From: Flavobacterium frigidarium DSM 17623
GTDB taxonomy: Bacteria; Bacteroidota; Bacteroidia; Flavobacteriales; Flavobacteriaceae
Assembly (NCBI RefSeq): GCF_000425505.1
Contig: NZ_KE384392.1
Location: 40,973-104,972 of the forward strand
Direction: 5' to 3'
Length of the DNA stretch: 64,000 nt
The notes below the pieces were generated by a model. The model saw nothing but the letters and a program-made list of their open reading frames with translations, was not told the DNA's origin and searched no databases. The translations under genes were made by a program, and so were the position numbers. Positions 55,783-64,000 of this stretch are shown in pieces; positions within the stretch are counted from its first letter, which is position 1, and the number at the start of each line of letters is the position of its first letter.

Positions 55783-56712
55783 ATGAAATTTTCAAATGCC
55801 TATTCTTTAAAAGATATCGCCAACATAATCAATTGTGAATATGTGGGCGATGCTCTTTTTTCTATCACTGGAATGAACGAAATTCACGTGGTTGAAAAAG
55901 GAGATATTGTCTTTGTAGATCATCCCAAGTATTACGATAAAGCATTAAACTCTGCAGCATCTGTTATTTTAATTAATAAGGTGGTGGACTGTCCTGAGGG
56001 AAAAGCGCTGCTTATCTCTGAAGATCCTTTTAGAGATTTTAATACCTTAACCAAGCATTTCAAACCTTTTGAAAAAGCCCATGCTGCTATAGCGCAGACG
56101 GCTCAAATAGGGGAGGGTACAATAATACAGCCTAATGTGTTTATTGGTAACAATGTGTCCATTGGTAAAAATTGTTTGATTCATCCTAATGTAGCTATCT
56201 ACGACCATACTATTATAGGGGACAATGTTATCATCCATGCTGGTACTGTTTTAGGAGCTGATGCTTTTTATTATAAAAAACGTGCTGAAGGATTTGATCA
56301 ATTAGTTTCTGTAGGACGTGTCATTATTAAGGACAATGTAGGTATTGGAGCGCTCTGTACGATTGACAAAGGAGTTACAGGAGATACGACTATTGGCGAA
56401 GGTACAAAAATTGATAATCAAGTACATGTTGGTCACGACACTGTCATAGGTAAAAAATGTTTGATTGCTTCACAAACGGGTATTGCTGGTTGTGTGGTAA
56501 TAGAAGATGAAGTAACTATTTGGGGTCAAGTAGGAACTACTAGTGGCATCACTATAGGTGAAAAAGCGGTGATTCTAGGGCAAACAGGAGTTACTAAATC
56601 AGTAGAAGGCGGTAAAACGTATTTTGGAACTCCAATTGAAGAGTCGAGAGAAAAGTTGAAACAATTGGCCAACATTAAGAGAATACCAGAAATTCTAACG
56701 AAATTAAAATAA
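55783..56712 (+). CDS. LpxD-like N-acyltransferase (second paralogue)
   Basis: The 309-residue hexapeptide acyltransferase is related to LpxD but shorter. It has an N-terminal uridine-binding-like domain (YSLKDIANIINCEYVGDALF) and a beta-helix with IGDNVIIHAGTVLGADAFYY and GHDTVIGKKCLIASQTGIAG. The function is annotated in relatives as UDP-3-O-acylglucosamine N-acyltransferase; whether it acylates lipid A or another sugar is not clear. It follows efp by 11 bases and precedes an NTF2-like gene by 1 base. Confidence 0.9.
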   Translation: MKFSNAYSLKDIANIINCEYVGDALFSITGMNEIHVVEKGDIVFVDHPKYYDKALNSAASVILINKVVDCPEGKALLISEDPFRDFNTLTKHFKPFEKAHAAIAQTAQIGEGTIIQPNVFIGNNVSIGKNCLIHPNVAIYDHTIIGDNVIIHAGTVLGADAFYYKKRAEGFDQLVSVGRVIIKDNVGIGALCTIDKGVTGDTTIGEGTKIDNQVHVGHDTVIGKKCLIASQTGIAGCVVIEDEVTIWGQVGTTSGITIGEKAVILGQTGVTKSVEGGKTYFGTPIEESREKLKQLANIKRIPEILTKLK

Positions 56713-56713
56713 T

Positions 56714-57076
56714 ATGTCTTCAAAAGAAATTATTCAAAGTTTTTATAAGTCTGATGCCTTAATCGATAGTGCAGTCATGAAAGAATTTCTACATCCAGAA
56801 ATTATTCTTGAATGGAATAGTAGTAAGGGTTTTGTGCAACTTGATTTTCAAGGAATACTAGATATTTCAGCTGAATTAGGGAAAGCTTATGTGCGCTCAA
56901 AAGTGCGTGTGAGTCATATTGTAACAGAAGAGGAAACCGTGTCAGTGCGCTATTCTCACTTCGTAAAAACGATTGAAAATCCAAGAGAAGAAATGCTTTT
57001 AGCACATTTTATGGCAATTTGGCAACTTAAAGACGGAAAATTATACCGAGGGTACCAAATGAGTCAATTATCTTAA
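56714..57076 (+). CDS. NTF2-like (SnoaL-type) protein
   Basis: The 120-residue protein resembles the NTF2-like/SnoaL cone fold: an N-terminal helix IIQSFYKSDALIDSAVMKEF, a beta segment HPEIILEWNSSKGF and a C-terminal strand LLAHFMAIWQLKDGKLYRGY. No catalytic residues can be assigned. Its 1-base gap after the LpxD-like gene indicates co-transcription. Confidence 0.85.
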   Translation: MSSKEIIQSFYKSDALIDSAVMKEFLHPEIILEWNSSKGFVQLDFQGILDISAELGKAYVRSKVRVSHIVTEEETVSVRYSHFVKTIENPREEMLLAHFMAIWQLKDGKLYRGYQMSQLS

Positions 57077-57162
57077 TTTATTTTGATAATAAATGCGCTC
57101 AAAATAATTTCAAAACCTTACTTTTGCAACACAATTTTTAAAAATCACATAAAATATATATC

Positions 57163-58035
57163 ATGAGTGTTTTAGTTAATAAAGATTCCAAAATAATTGT
57201 TCAAGGATTTACAGGAAGTGAAGGAACTTTCCATGCTTCTCAAATGATTGAGTACGGAACTAACGTTGTTGGTGGTGTAACTCCAGGAAAAGGGGGGACT
57301 ACTCACTTAGATCGTCCTGTTTTTAACACCGTAAAAGACGCTGTAGACCAAGCTGGTGCTGATACAACTATTATTTTTGTACCACCTGCTTTTGCTGCTG
57401 ATGCAATCATGGAAGCTGCTGATGCAGGTATCAAAGTGATCATCGCGATTACTGAAGGTATTCCAGTTGCTGATATGATCAAAGCTAACGCTTACGTTAA
57501 AGAAAGAAACGCAAGATTAATTGGACCTAACTGTCCTGGTATCATTACTCCAGGTGAAGCTAAAGTTGGTATTATGCCAGGTTTTGTATTCAAAAAAGGA
57601 ACAGTAGGTATTGTATCTAAATCAGGTACTTTAACATATGAGGCTGCTGATCAAGTAGTAAAACAAGGATTAGGAATCACTACTGCAATTGGTATTGGCG
57701 GAGACCCAATTATTGGAACTACAACTAAAGAAGCTGTTGAATTGTTAATGAATGATCCAGAAACAGAATGTATCGTTATGATAGGTGAAATTGGTGGTCA
57801 ACTGGAAGCTGATGCTGCTAAGTGGATTAGAGCTGATGGTAACCGTAAACCAGTTGTAGGTTTCATCGCGGGAGTTACTGCTCCAGCTGGACGTACAATG
57901 GGACATGCAGGTGCAATTGTAGGTGGTGCTGATGATACAGCTGAAGCTAAAAAACAAATTATGAGAGACAACGGAATTCACGTTGTTGATTCACCAGCTG
58001 AAATTGGTAAAAAAGTAAAAGAAGTTTTAGGATAG
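57163..58035 (+). CDS. sucD: Succinyl-CoA synthetase alpha subunit
   Basis: The 290-residue subunit of the TCA-cycle enzyme binds CoA and carries the phosphorylated His in [30 protein letters not shown] is the N-terminal CoA-binding Rossmann part and [11 protein letters not shown] a family signature. The beta subunit gene is not in this window. A TACTTTTG element (57119-57126) lies 37 bases upstream of the start and a strong terminator follows, so it may be transcribed on its own. Confidence 0.97.
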   Translation: MSVLVNKDSKIIVQGFTGSEGTFHASQMIEYGTNVVGGVTPGKGGTTHLDRPVFNTVKDAVDQAGADTTIIFVPPAFAADAIMEAADAGIKVIIAITEGIPVADMIKANAYVKERNARLIGPNCPGIITPGEAKVGIMPGFVFKKGTVGIVSKSGTLTYEAADQVVKQGLGITTAIGIGGDPIIGTTTKEAVELLMNDPETECIVMIGEIGGQLEADAAKWIRADGNRKPVVGFIAGVTAPAGRTMGHAGAIVGGADDTAEAKKQIMRDNGIHVVDSPAEIGKKVKEVLG

Positions 58036-58062
58036 TCACTATCTTCAAATAAAAATAAATTT

Positions 58063-58090
58063 AGCCTCACATTTGTGGGGCTTTTTTATT
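58063..58090 (+). terminator. Terminator of sucD
   Basis: An 8-bp stem AGCCTCAC (58063-58070) / GTGGGGCT (58075-58082) with ATTT loop and one T-G pair is followed by TTTTTT, 28 bases past the stop. Confidence 0.92.
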
Positions 58091-58249
58091 ATTATACAAA
58101 ATTAAAGAAATACCTTTGCACCGTATTTAAAATAGTTAAAACTTTATTTTGTGATAGTTTGAATGAAATACAATTTTATAAATAAGTGCTTTTAACCTTA
58201 ATAGCTAATTCTTATTTATAAAGAGAAATTAGATAATAAATAATAAAGT

Positions 58250-58672
58250 ATGTATAAAGAATTAGAGAAATTTAAAAGTAGCAATCAATTTTCAATTACT
58301 GTAGACGAGAGTTTAGAAGAAAAATGCAATGCTTCTGACGGAAGTGGCGTGTTTTTAGTTTATGACGTAGCTGATAAAAAAGAATTAATCATGGTAGGTT
58401 CTACAGGAACTGTACAAAATGATGGTACTTTAAAAATCAAAAATGGTGGTCTTTTCGAAAAAATCGTGAACGGTCATCAATTTGCTAAAACAGGAAGAAA
58501 ATATTCTTGGCCAGCACAAATGAAAATCGAAAACATCACTACTCTAGAAGTAGTATGGTATGAGACTTTCACAGAAGAAGTAAAAGGAATCCCTACAGCA
58601 GTAGAAGGACAAGTTTTACAAAATTTCTTAGATGAAAACGGAAGATTACCAAGATGGAATGTTGCTTTTTAA
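58250..58672 (+). CDS. Degenerate GIY-YIG-like protein
   Basis: The 140-residue protein follows the outline of a GIY-YIG domain: VFLVYDVADKKELIMVGSTG at residues 35-54, NGGLFEKIVNGHQF after it, then TLEVVWYET, VEGQVLQNFLDENG (candidate catalytic Glu) and PRWN at the end. The second Tyr and the Arg of active nucleases are replaced (IMVG for YIG, Lys-rich helix), so it may be inactive. I know similar short proteins in Bacteroidota without a stated role. It lies between terminators and is monocistronic. Confidence 0.6.
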   Translation: MYKELEKFKSSNQFSITVDESLEEKCNASDGSGVFLVYDVADKKELIMVGSTGTVQNDGTLKIKNGGLFEKIVNGHQFAKTGRKYSWPAQMKIENITTLEVVWYETFTEEVKGIPTAVEGQVLQNFLDENGRLPRWNVAF

Positions 58673-58702
58673 GCAGTTACATTAACGGTATATAATACAT
58701 TA

Positions 58703-58734
58703 AAAAAGCATTACTTAGGTAATGCTTTTTTTTT
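58703..58734 (+). terminator. Terminator of the GIY-YIG-like gene
   Basis: Stem AAAAGCATTAC / GTAATGCTTTT with TTAG loop is followed by TTTT. It lies about 30 bases past the stop codon. Confidence 0.93.
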
Positions 58735-58755
58735 GGTAAAATTTTAATTTACATT

Positions 58756-58787
58756 TTGTTTATTTTAAAAAAATATAATTACTTTTG
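58756..58787 (+). promoter_or_regulatory. Promoter of the NhaC-family transporter gene
   Basis: TTG (58756-58758), 21 bases, then TACTTTTG (58780-58787) make a full Bacteroidota promoter. Transcription would begin right at the 5' end of the structured leader at about 58791. Confidence 0.8.
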
Positions 58788-58790
58788 CAT

Positions 58791-58900
58791 CCGTTATCAC
58801 GAATCTCTAAATGAGATAGCAACCTGCAACAACGAGCAAGGTGCTAAAACGATAAGCCAAATCCTTTGGAAAAAATGTTGTTTTACATTCCCATTTTTTA
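58791..58900 (+). promoter_or_regulatory. Compact SAM-I/SAM-IV-like riboswitch candidate
   Basis: The leader contains S-box signature blocks in the right order: TTATC (58794-58798) pairing with GATAA (58851-58855) as P1; a hairpin ATCTC/GAGAT (58803-58817); then AGCAACC (58818-58824) and AAGGTGCTAA (58838-58847), which form the P4-like stem. A 3' hairpin CCAAA-TCC-TTTGG (58857-58869) follows outside P1, as in SAM-IV-type relatives. The usual GGUGGAGGGA of SAM-I is missing, so this is a variant or a different but related fold. Two alternative hairpins between 58868 and 58899, then a T-rich tract, could act as expression platform. Confidence 0.6.
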
Positions 58901-58942
58901 GCTTTGTTTTTCTTGATAATTTTAAATTTTTAAAATATATCT

Positions 58943-60268
58943 ATGACTTCATTTTCAAAAAATACCGGGAATCCTTTTGCTTTGATTCCGTTATTAGTGT
59001 TTATTTTTACTTTTTTAGGTGCAGGAATTGTACTTGACGATTTTTATGCTTTTCCATCACCAGTAGCAGTGTTTGTAGGAATAATTGCTGCTTTCTTACT
59101 TTATAAAACCTCTACTGATGATAAAGTGGCTACTTTAATTGCAGGTTGTGGAGAAAGTAAGATTATGACCATGTGTATAATTTATTTATTAGCAGGAGCT
59201 TTTGCTGTGGTGAGTAAAGCAATGGGTGGCGTAGATGCTGTTGTTAGTTTAGGGATCAATACCATTGATGTCGCTTACTTTCCGTTGGGGATTTTTTTAA
59301 TAGCAGCTTTTTTATCTACTGCAACAGGAACTTCAGTAGGAGCAATTGTAGCAATAGGGCCAATTGCAGTTTCACTAGCGGATAAAAGTGGTGCTTCATT
59401 GCCGCTAATTTCTGGTGCTTTACTTGGTGGATCTATGTTAGGGGACAACCTTTCGATGATTTCTGATACTACAATTGCTGCAACGCAATCATTAGGTTGT
59501 GAATTAAAGGATAAATTCAAAATTAATTTATTTATTGCTTTCCCTGCTGCAATTGTTACCGTATTGATTTTCTTTTATCTTGGTCTTAATTCTGAAATTG
59601 TTACCGTTGATATCGCTAAGACTGACTTCTCATGGATTGCTATTGTACCTTATTTATTGGTAATCATATTAGCTTTAATAGGGGTAAATGTTTTTTCGAC
59701 CTTAGTAATAGGAACAATATTAGCTGGAATTATAGGTTACATTGGTGGTTCTTTTACTTTCATGGAGTTCACTCAAAAAATTTATGAGGGTTTCACGGGA
59801 ATGACGGAGATATTTTTACTTTCTATGTTAACCGGTGGACTGGCTGCTATGGTTGATAAAGCTGGAGGAATAACGTATTTATTAGTCCAAATCAAAAAGC
59901 GTATTAAAAGCCAAAAATCGGCACAAGCAGGAATAGGAGCTCTTGTGGGTTTTGCCAATTTAGCTATTGCTAATAATACGGTTTCCATCGTGATAACAGG
60001 TCCTATCGCAAAGGAAATTAATGATGAATATCAATTAAGTCCAAAGAAAACTGCAGCTATCCTAGATATTTTTTCTTGTATTATACAAGGTATTTTGCCT
60101 TATGGAGCTCAGGTTTTATTGATTTTGAGTTTTGCAGCAGGAAAATTAGATTTCTTTGATTTAATTAGCAATGCATGGTACCATTTATTTTTGCTGATCT
60201 TTACAATGGTCGCTATTTACAGCTCGTTTTGGGATCGTATAGTGAATCGTGTTTTTAAGATTCAGTAG
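58943..60268 (+). CDS. NhaC-family transporter, candidate methionine uptake system (MetT-like)
   Basis: The 441-residue protein is a polytopic inner-membrane transporter of the NhaC superfamily, with 11-12 hydrophobic segments. LGGSMLGDNLSMISDTTIAA and GFANLAIANNTVSIVITGPI are typical conserved segments. Family members are named Na+/H+ antiporters, but one branch (MetT) was predicted to import methionine because its genes carry S-box leaders. The SAM-riboswitch-like leader here supports that reading. Start ATG 58943; the frame upstream of it (58756 on) is leader RNA, not protein. Confidence 0.85.
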   Translation: MTSFSKNTGNPFALIPLLVFIFTFLGAGIVLDDFYAFPSPVAVFVGIIAAFLLYKTSTDDKVATLIAGCGESKIMTMCIIYLLAGAFAVVSKAMGGVDAVVSLGINTIDVAYFPLGIFLIAAFLSTATGTSVGAIVAIGPIAVSLADKSGASLPLISGALLGGSMLGDNLSMISDTTIAATQSLGCELKDKFKINLFIAFPAAIVTVLIFFYLGLNSEIVTVDIAKTDFSWIAIVPYLLVIILALIGVNVFSTLVIGTILAGIIGYIGGSFTFMEFTQKIYEGFTGMTEIFLLSMLTGGLAAMVDKAGGITYLLVQIKKRIKSQKSAQAGIGALVGFANLAIANNTVSIVITGPIAKEINDEYQLSPKKTAAILDIFSCIIQGILPYGAQVLLILSFAAGKLDFFDLISNAWYHLFLLIFTMVAIYSSFWDRIVNRVFKIQ

Positions 60269-60324
60269 ATTAGTGATATTTTTTCTAATTGGTAATGAAA
60301 TTTTTTTTAAAAAAGGAAATAGTA

Positions 60325-60332
60325 TATATTTG
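60325..60332 (+). promoter_or_regulatory. Promoter -7 element of fabG
   Basis: TATATTTG lies 128 bases before the fabG ATG. No TTG is at the usual spacing. The long leader holds no structure I can name. Confidence 0.4.
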
Positions 60333-60460
60333 ACAAGTCTTTTTTAGCTTTCGCAACAGCGTTATTTCTATGTTTCAAATTTAGAAAAAGGAATAAAGTT
60401 GGCTTTCGAATCTTGCTTAGCAGGAATAGCTTTAAATAAAAAATAAACTAATTTTTTAAT

Positions 60461-61207
60461 ATGAAATTACTAGAAGGAAAAGTTGCTATCATTACAGGAG
60501 CAAGTCGCGGAATTGGAAAAGGAATAGCAGAAGTTTTTGCTAAACATGGCGCAAACGTTGCATTTACTTACAGTTCATCTGTTGAATCTGCCTTGGCACT
60601 AGAGGGAGAACTTACAGCAATGGGAATCAAAGCAAAAGGATACCAGTCTAATGCTGCTGATTTTAATGAAGCACAAACAATGGTAGACGCAGTGATTGCT
60701 GAGTTTGGTACAGTAGATATTTTAATTAATAATGCTGGAATTACAAAGGACAATTTGCTTATGCGTATGTCTGAAGAAGATTTTGACAAAGTAATCGACG
60801 TAAATTTAAAGTCGGTTTTTAATATGACTAAGGCAATTCAAAGAACGTTCTTGAAAAAACGTGCTGGATCGATTATCAACATGAGTAGTGTTGTAGGTGT
60901 TAAAGGAAACGCTGGTCAAACTAACTATGCGGCTTCTAAGGCTGGAGTTATTGGTTTTACCAAATCAGTTGCTCTTGAACTAGGTTCTCGTAATATTCGT
61001 TGTAATGCAATTGCTCCAGGTTTTATCGAAACTGAAATGACAGCAAAATTAAATGATGATGTTGTTCAAGGATGGAGAGATGGAATTCCTTTAAAACGTG
61101 GTGGTACAACTGAAGATGTTGCTAACGCTTGTTTGTTTCTAGCTTCAGATATGAGCGCATACATTACTGGTCAAGTATTAAACGTTGATGGTGGAATGTT
61201 AACTTAG
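60461..61207 (+). CDS. fabG: 3-oxoacyl-[acyl-carrier-protein] reductase
   Basis: The 248-residue SDR reduces 3-ketoacyl-ACP in fatty acid elongation. It has GASRGIGKGIA (NADP loop), NNAGITKDNL, catalytic Ser in NMSSVVGVKGNAGQTNY with YAASK, and the C-terminal ITGQVLNVDGGMLT that marks FabG. No other fab genes are adjacent except fabZ in the lpx block. The VWA membrane protein follows after 25 bases and may be co-transcribed. Confidence 0.95.
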   Translation: MKLLEGKVAIITGASRGIGKGIAEVFAKHGANVAFTYSSSVESALALEGELTAMGIKAKGYQSNAADFNEAQTMVDAVIAEFGTVDILINNAGITKDNLLMRMSEEDFDKVIDVNLKSVFNMTKAIQRTFLKKRAGSIINMSSVVGVKGNAGQTNYAASKAGVIGFTKSVALELGSRNIRCNAIAPGFIETEMTAKLNDDVVQGWRDGIPLKRGGTTEDVANACLFLASDMSAYITGQVLNVDGGMLT

Positions 61208-61232
61208 AAACTATAAATTAAATTATAAAAGA

Positions 61233-63260
61233 ATGACTATAAGCACAATACTATTAATGATTGTTTCAATAGTAAGTGCTGGATTACTGTCATTTCTTAT
61301 TTATTATAAAGAAGTCAAAAACAAATCTAAATTGCATTTGTTTTTGGCTTTTTTGCGTTTTCTGTCGCTATTATTTATTTTTATATTACTTATCAATCCT
61401 AAAATTAGTAGCACTATAATTTCTAATGATAAACCAGTTTTAGCGATAGCCGTCGATAATTCAAGTTCGATAAATCAATTAAAAGCTACTCATCAAGTTA
61501 ATCAGGTTTATCAAAAACTAATTTCGAACAAAGAATTAAAAGAAAAATTCGCAATTCAAAGTTATCAGTTTGATACGAATTTGAAAGTTTCTGATACATT
61601 CAATTTTGCTGGGAAGGAGTCTAATATTGGGATCGTTGCAAAAGATCTCCAAAATATTAATCGAAATTTAAAGTTTCCCACTGTCTTAATTACTGACGGA
61701 AACCAAACCACGGGAACAGATTATGAGTTTGCATTTAATGCTCTAAATAAAGTTTTTCCTGTAATTATGGGAGATACCACTAGGGTGTTTGATTTGAAGG
61801 TCAATCAAGTTAATGCCAATAAATATGCTTACCTAAAAAATAAATTTCCTGCTGAAGTATTTTTGCAATACAGTGGTACAAAAAATAGTAGTGCTTCATT
61901 TTCAATTTATGATGGAAAAAAGGAAGTTTATAAACAGTCAGTGTCTTTCACTCCAACAAATAACACGGCAATAATAACCACAAATCTTACTGCAAATAGG
62001 CTAGGAACAGTTGTATACAAAGCTCAAGTTACCAGCGCAAACAAAGAGGTCAACTTACACAACAATAGCCAACGTTTTGCAGTAGAAGTCATTGACCAAA
62101 AATCGAGTGTAGCTATAATCAGCACGATGAACCATCCTGATTTAGGAGCGTTAAAGCATGCTATTGAATCTAACGAGCAGAGAGAAGTGGTGGTACTAAA
62201 CCCAAAAAATAAAATTGATCTTTCTAAATATAAAGTTCTTATTTATTATCAACCTAATACTGCTTTTAGAGAAGTTTTTCATTCAAATAAAGTAATTGGT
62301 CTAAATTCGTTTATTATTACGGGAACAAAAACAGATTTTAAATTTTTAAACGAAGTACAAAAAGATTTAGATTTTAAAATGAGTAATCAGCTCGAAGATT
62401 ATCAAGCATCGTTTAACAAGGAGTTTACTTATTTTTCTACTGAGGATATTGGATTTGAAAATTTTCCTCCCTTAGAAAATAGTTATGGAAAAGTTAGTCC
62501 TGTTTCTTCTGTTTCCATTCTTTTGGGGTCAAAAATTCGAGGCATGCAAACAACTGCTCCACTACTTGTTTTTTCAGACAATAATAAACAACGAACAGCA
62601 TATTTATTAGGAGAGAATAGTTGGAAGTGGCGCATGCAAAATCACCTTAATACTGATTCGTACATGCAATACGATCTTTTTATAGATAAGATTATACAAT
62701 TTTTGAGTTCGAATAATAGCAAAAAATCATTGGTAGTGAATTTTGAGAATAGTTACAACTCATCTGATGCCATAACTATCAATGCCCAATATTTTAATAA
62801 GAATTACGAATTTGATCAAAATGCGCTTTTAACGATTAGTTTACTAAATCTCGAGACCAAAAAAACACGCAATTATGATTTCTTGAAAAGTAATAATGAT
62901 TTTAAAGTGTCATTAGATGGTTTAGAGGGAGGAAAATATCAATTTACCGTTACCGAAAAAAAATCCAAAGCTTCGTTTACAAATACATTTGAAGTATTGG
63001 ATTTTGACATAGAAAAACAAGCAGTTAATCCAGATTCAAAAAAATTGCAACGTCTAGCCGTAGCAACTGAAGGAGCTGCCTTTTATCCTGATCAAGTTGA
63101 TCAATTAGTACAAGCACTTGTCAGAGATGAAAGTTACAAAACAATCCAAAAAGAGCGTGTCGATAAAGTTAGTTTGATAGATTGGTATTGGCTATTACTA
63201 TTAGTAGGTCTAACGTTAAGTTTAGAATGGCTAATTAGGAAATACAATGGTTTATTATAG
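61233..63260 (+). CDS. Membrane protein with von Willebrand A-like domain
   Basis: The 675-residue protein has two N-terminal membrane helices (about residues 5-24 and 36-57), a VWA-like region beginning LAIAVDNSSSINQ with a MIDAS-like DxSxS and VLITDGNQTTG, a long beta-rich domain, and a C-terminal helix near 650-668 (WYWLLLLVGLTLSLEWLIRK). This layout is common in Bacteroidota proteins of unknown role, related in topology to BatA/B. It lies between fabG and a LysR regulator on the same strand. Confidence 0.8.
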   Translation: MTISTILLMIVSIVSAGLLSFLIYYKEVKNKSKLHLFLAFLRFLSLLFIFILLINPKISSTIISNDKPVLAIAVDNSSSINQLKATHQVNQVYQKLISNKELKEKFAIQSYQFDTNLKVSDTFNFAGKESNIGIVAKDLQNINRNLKFPTVLITDGNQTTGTDYEFAFNALNKVFPVIMGDTTRVFDLKVNQVNANKYAYLKNKFPAEVFLQYSGTKNSSASFSIYDGKKEVYKQSVSFTPTNNTAIITTNLTANRLGTVVYKAQVTSANKEVNLHNNSQRFAVEVIDQKSSVAIISTMNHPDLGALKHAIESNEQREVVVLNPKNKIDLSKYKVLIYYQPNTAFREVFHSNKVIGLNSFIITGTKTDFKFLNEVQKDLDFKMSNQLEDYQASFNKEFTYFSTEDIGFENFPPLENSYGKVSPVSSVSILLGSKIRGMQTTAPLLVFSDNNKQRTAYLLGENSWKWRMQNHLNTDSYMQYDLFIDKIIQFLSSNNSKKSLVVNFENSYNSSDAITINAQYFNKNYEFDQNALLTISLLNLETKKTRNYDFLKSNNDFKVSLDGLEGGKYQFTVTEKKSKASFTNTFEVLDFDIEKQAVNPDSKKLQRLAVATEGAAFYPDQVDQLVQALVRDESYKTIQKERVDKVSLIDWYWLLLLVGLTLSLEWLIRKYNGLL

Positions 63261-63271
63261 ATAAATAGAAT

Positions 63272-64000
63272 ATGGATTTTAGATTAAAAGTTTTTTTGAC
63301 TGTAGCAGCTAGGTTAAGTTTCACTAAAGCAGCTAGTGAATTATTTATTACGCAACCTGCTGTTTCGAAGCATATTCGAGAGCTAGAAGAAGAATATAAA
63401 ATCAAACTTTTTGAGCGTAATGGTAGTAAGATAGCTGTTACAAAGGCGGGTCATGTATTATTACAACACACTAAAAGATTATTCGAGATTTACAGAGATA
63501 TTGATTTTGATATGAGTGCGCTAATTCATGAGCAACGTGGTTTACTAAGAGTGGGCGCGAGCACAACACTATCTCAATATATAATTCCACCAGTATTAGC
63601 TCGTTTTCACCCAAAGATGAAAGAGGTTAAAATAACTTTGATTAACGGTAATACTGAAATAATTGAAAAATCATTATTAGAAAAGGAAATCGAAGTAGGT
63701 ATTGTAGAGGGGCAATTAAAAAATAAAGGAATAAAGTATATTCCGTTTCTTAAGGACGAACTCGTATTAGTTTGCAAAGCAAATCACTCACTAGCAAAGA
63801 AAAAGGAGATTACTAAGGAGGATTTATTAAAAATGCAGTTCTTAATGCGGGAGCAAGGCTCTGGAACCCTAGAGGTTATAGAATATGGACTAAAAACATT
63901 TAATATTTACTTAGATCAATTAGATGTGCAAATGCAATTAGGGAGTACAGAAAGTATAAAGTCTTATTTACTAAATTCCAATTGTGTGGCTTTTATCTCG
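63272..64000 (+). CDS. LysR-family transcriptional regulator, C-terminus outside window
   Basis: I read 243 codons from ATG 63272 to the right edge. The helix-turn-helix is DFRLKVFLTVAARLSFTKAA with SELFITQPAVSKHIRELEEE. The effector domain starts GLLRVGASTTLSQYIIPPVL and resembles CysL/CbbR-type members, which often govern sulfur or carbon metabolism. The ligand is unknown. It lies 11 bases after the VWA gene and may be co-transcribed. Confidence 0.93.
   Translation, partial: MDFRLKVFLTVAARLSFTKAASELFITQPAVSKHIRELEEEYKIKLFERNGSKIAVTKAGHVLLQHTKRLFEIYRDIDFDMSALIHEQRGLLRVGASTTLSQYIIPPVLARFHPKMKEVKITLINGNTEIIEKSLLEKEIEVGIVEGQLKNKGIKYIPFLKDELVLVCKANHSLAKKKEITKEDLLKMQFLMREQGSGTLEVIEYGLKTFNIYLDQLDVQMQLGSTESIKSYLLNSNCVAFIS

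Noticed and set aside
58756..59037. 93-codon plus-strand frame before the NhaC gene
   Set aside because: It runs through the promoter and riboswitch-like leader and into the transporter gene in another frame.

Overview
The window looks like a chromosomal segment of a member of the Flavobacteriaceae, probably Flavobacterium or a close relative. The reasons are low G+C; a fused lpxC/fabZ gene in the order lpxD, lpxC/fabZ, lpxA, efp, second lpxD-like gene, sucD; Bacteroidota-type promoters (TTG, about 20 nt, then TAnnTTTG) in front of several genes; and typical families such as propeller LytS kinases and ANKELAFQN coiled-coil PAS kinases. No rRNA, tRNA, CRISPR array, prophage or intact insertion sequence was seen.

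Left part (1-19 kb, mostly minus strand): a PAS sensor protein cut by the window edge, a short-chain dehydrogenase, a DnaQ exonuclease/GIY-YIG fusion, a Rho-N-like protein, uvrA, a small membrane protein, a tight four-gene operon of unknown function (8774-11692), a LytTR regulator with its propeller kinase, a ClC channel with CBS domains and a gamma-glutamyltransferase lipoprotein. The unknown operon lies between two direct copies of a terminator-bearing repeat of about 109 bp. It encodes a two-fold CxxC...CxRH mini-protein, a coiled-coil protein, a TPR lipoprotein with a TM2-like membrane module, and a second coiled-coil protein.

Middle (19-44 kb): AcpH-like phosphodiesterase, glmM, a DUF1059 protein, DoxX, a GNAT enzyme, a TetR regulator next to a dehydrogenase remnant, a DUF1853 protein, three unknown proteins, a bestrophin, a complete RND efflux operon and recG. 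Then comes an intergenic array of seven degenerate repeats split 3+4 by a RelE/ParE-type toxin-antitoxin pair. It is followed by a YhcH protein, an OhrR-Ohr-nitroreductase cluster, and an A/T-rich accessory pair: a putative PD-(D/E)XK nuclease with a SEC-C tail, and a possible uracil-glycosylase-like protein.

Right part (44-64 kb): a second RND efflux operon led by its own GbsR/MarR-type regulator, an HD phosphohydrolase, the lipid A/efp/sucD block, a degenerate GIY-YIG-like protein, an NhaC-family transporter preceded by what looks like a compact SAM-riboswitch variant (suggesting methionine uptake), fabG, a VWA membrane protein, and a LysR regulator cut by the right edge.

Regulatory DNA is the most informative part. 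The TetR gene and ohrR each have a perfect palindrome exactly in the spacer of a clear promoter. The NhaC gene has a promoter plus a structured leader. Three copies of a TAGCCC...GGGA intergenic hairpin element (7.6, 24.2 and 28.0 kb) belong to one family. All functions below are read from sequence alone; no database search was made.
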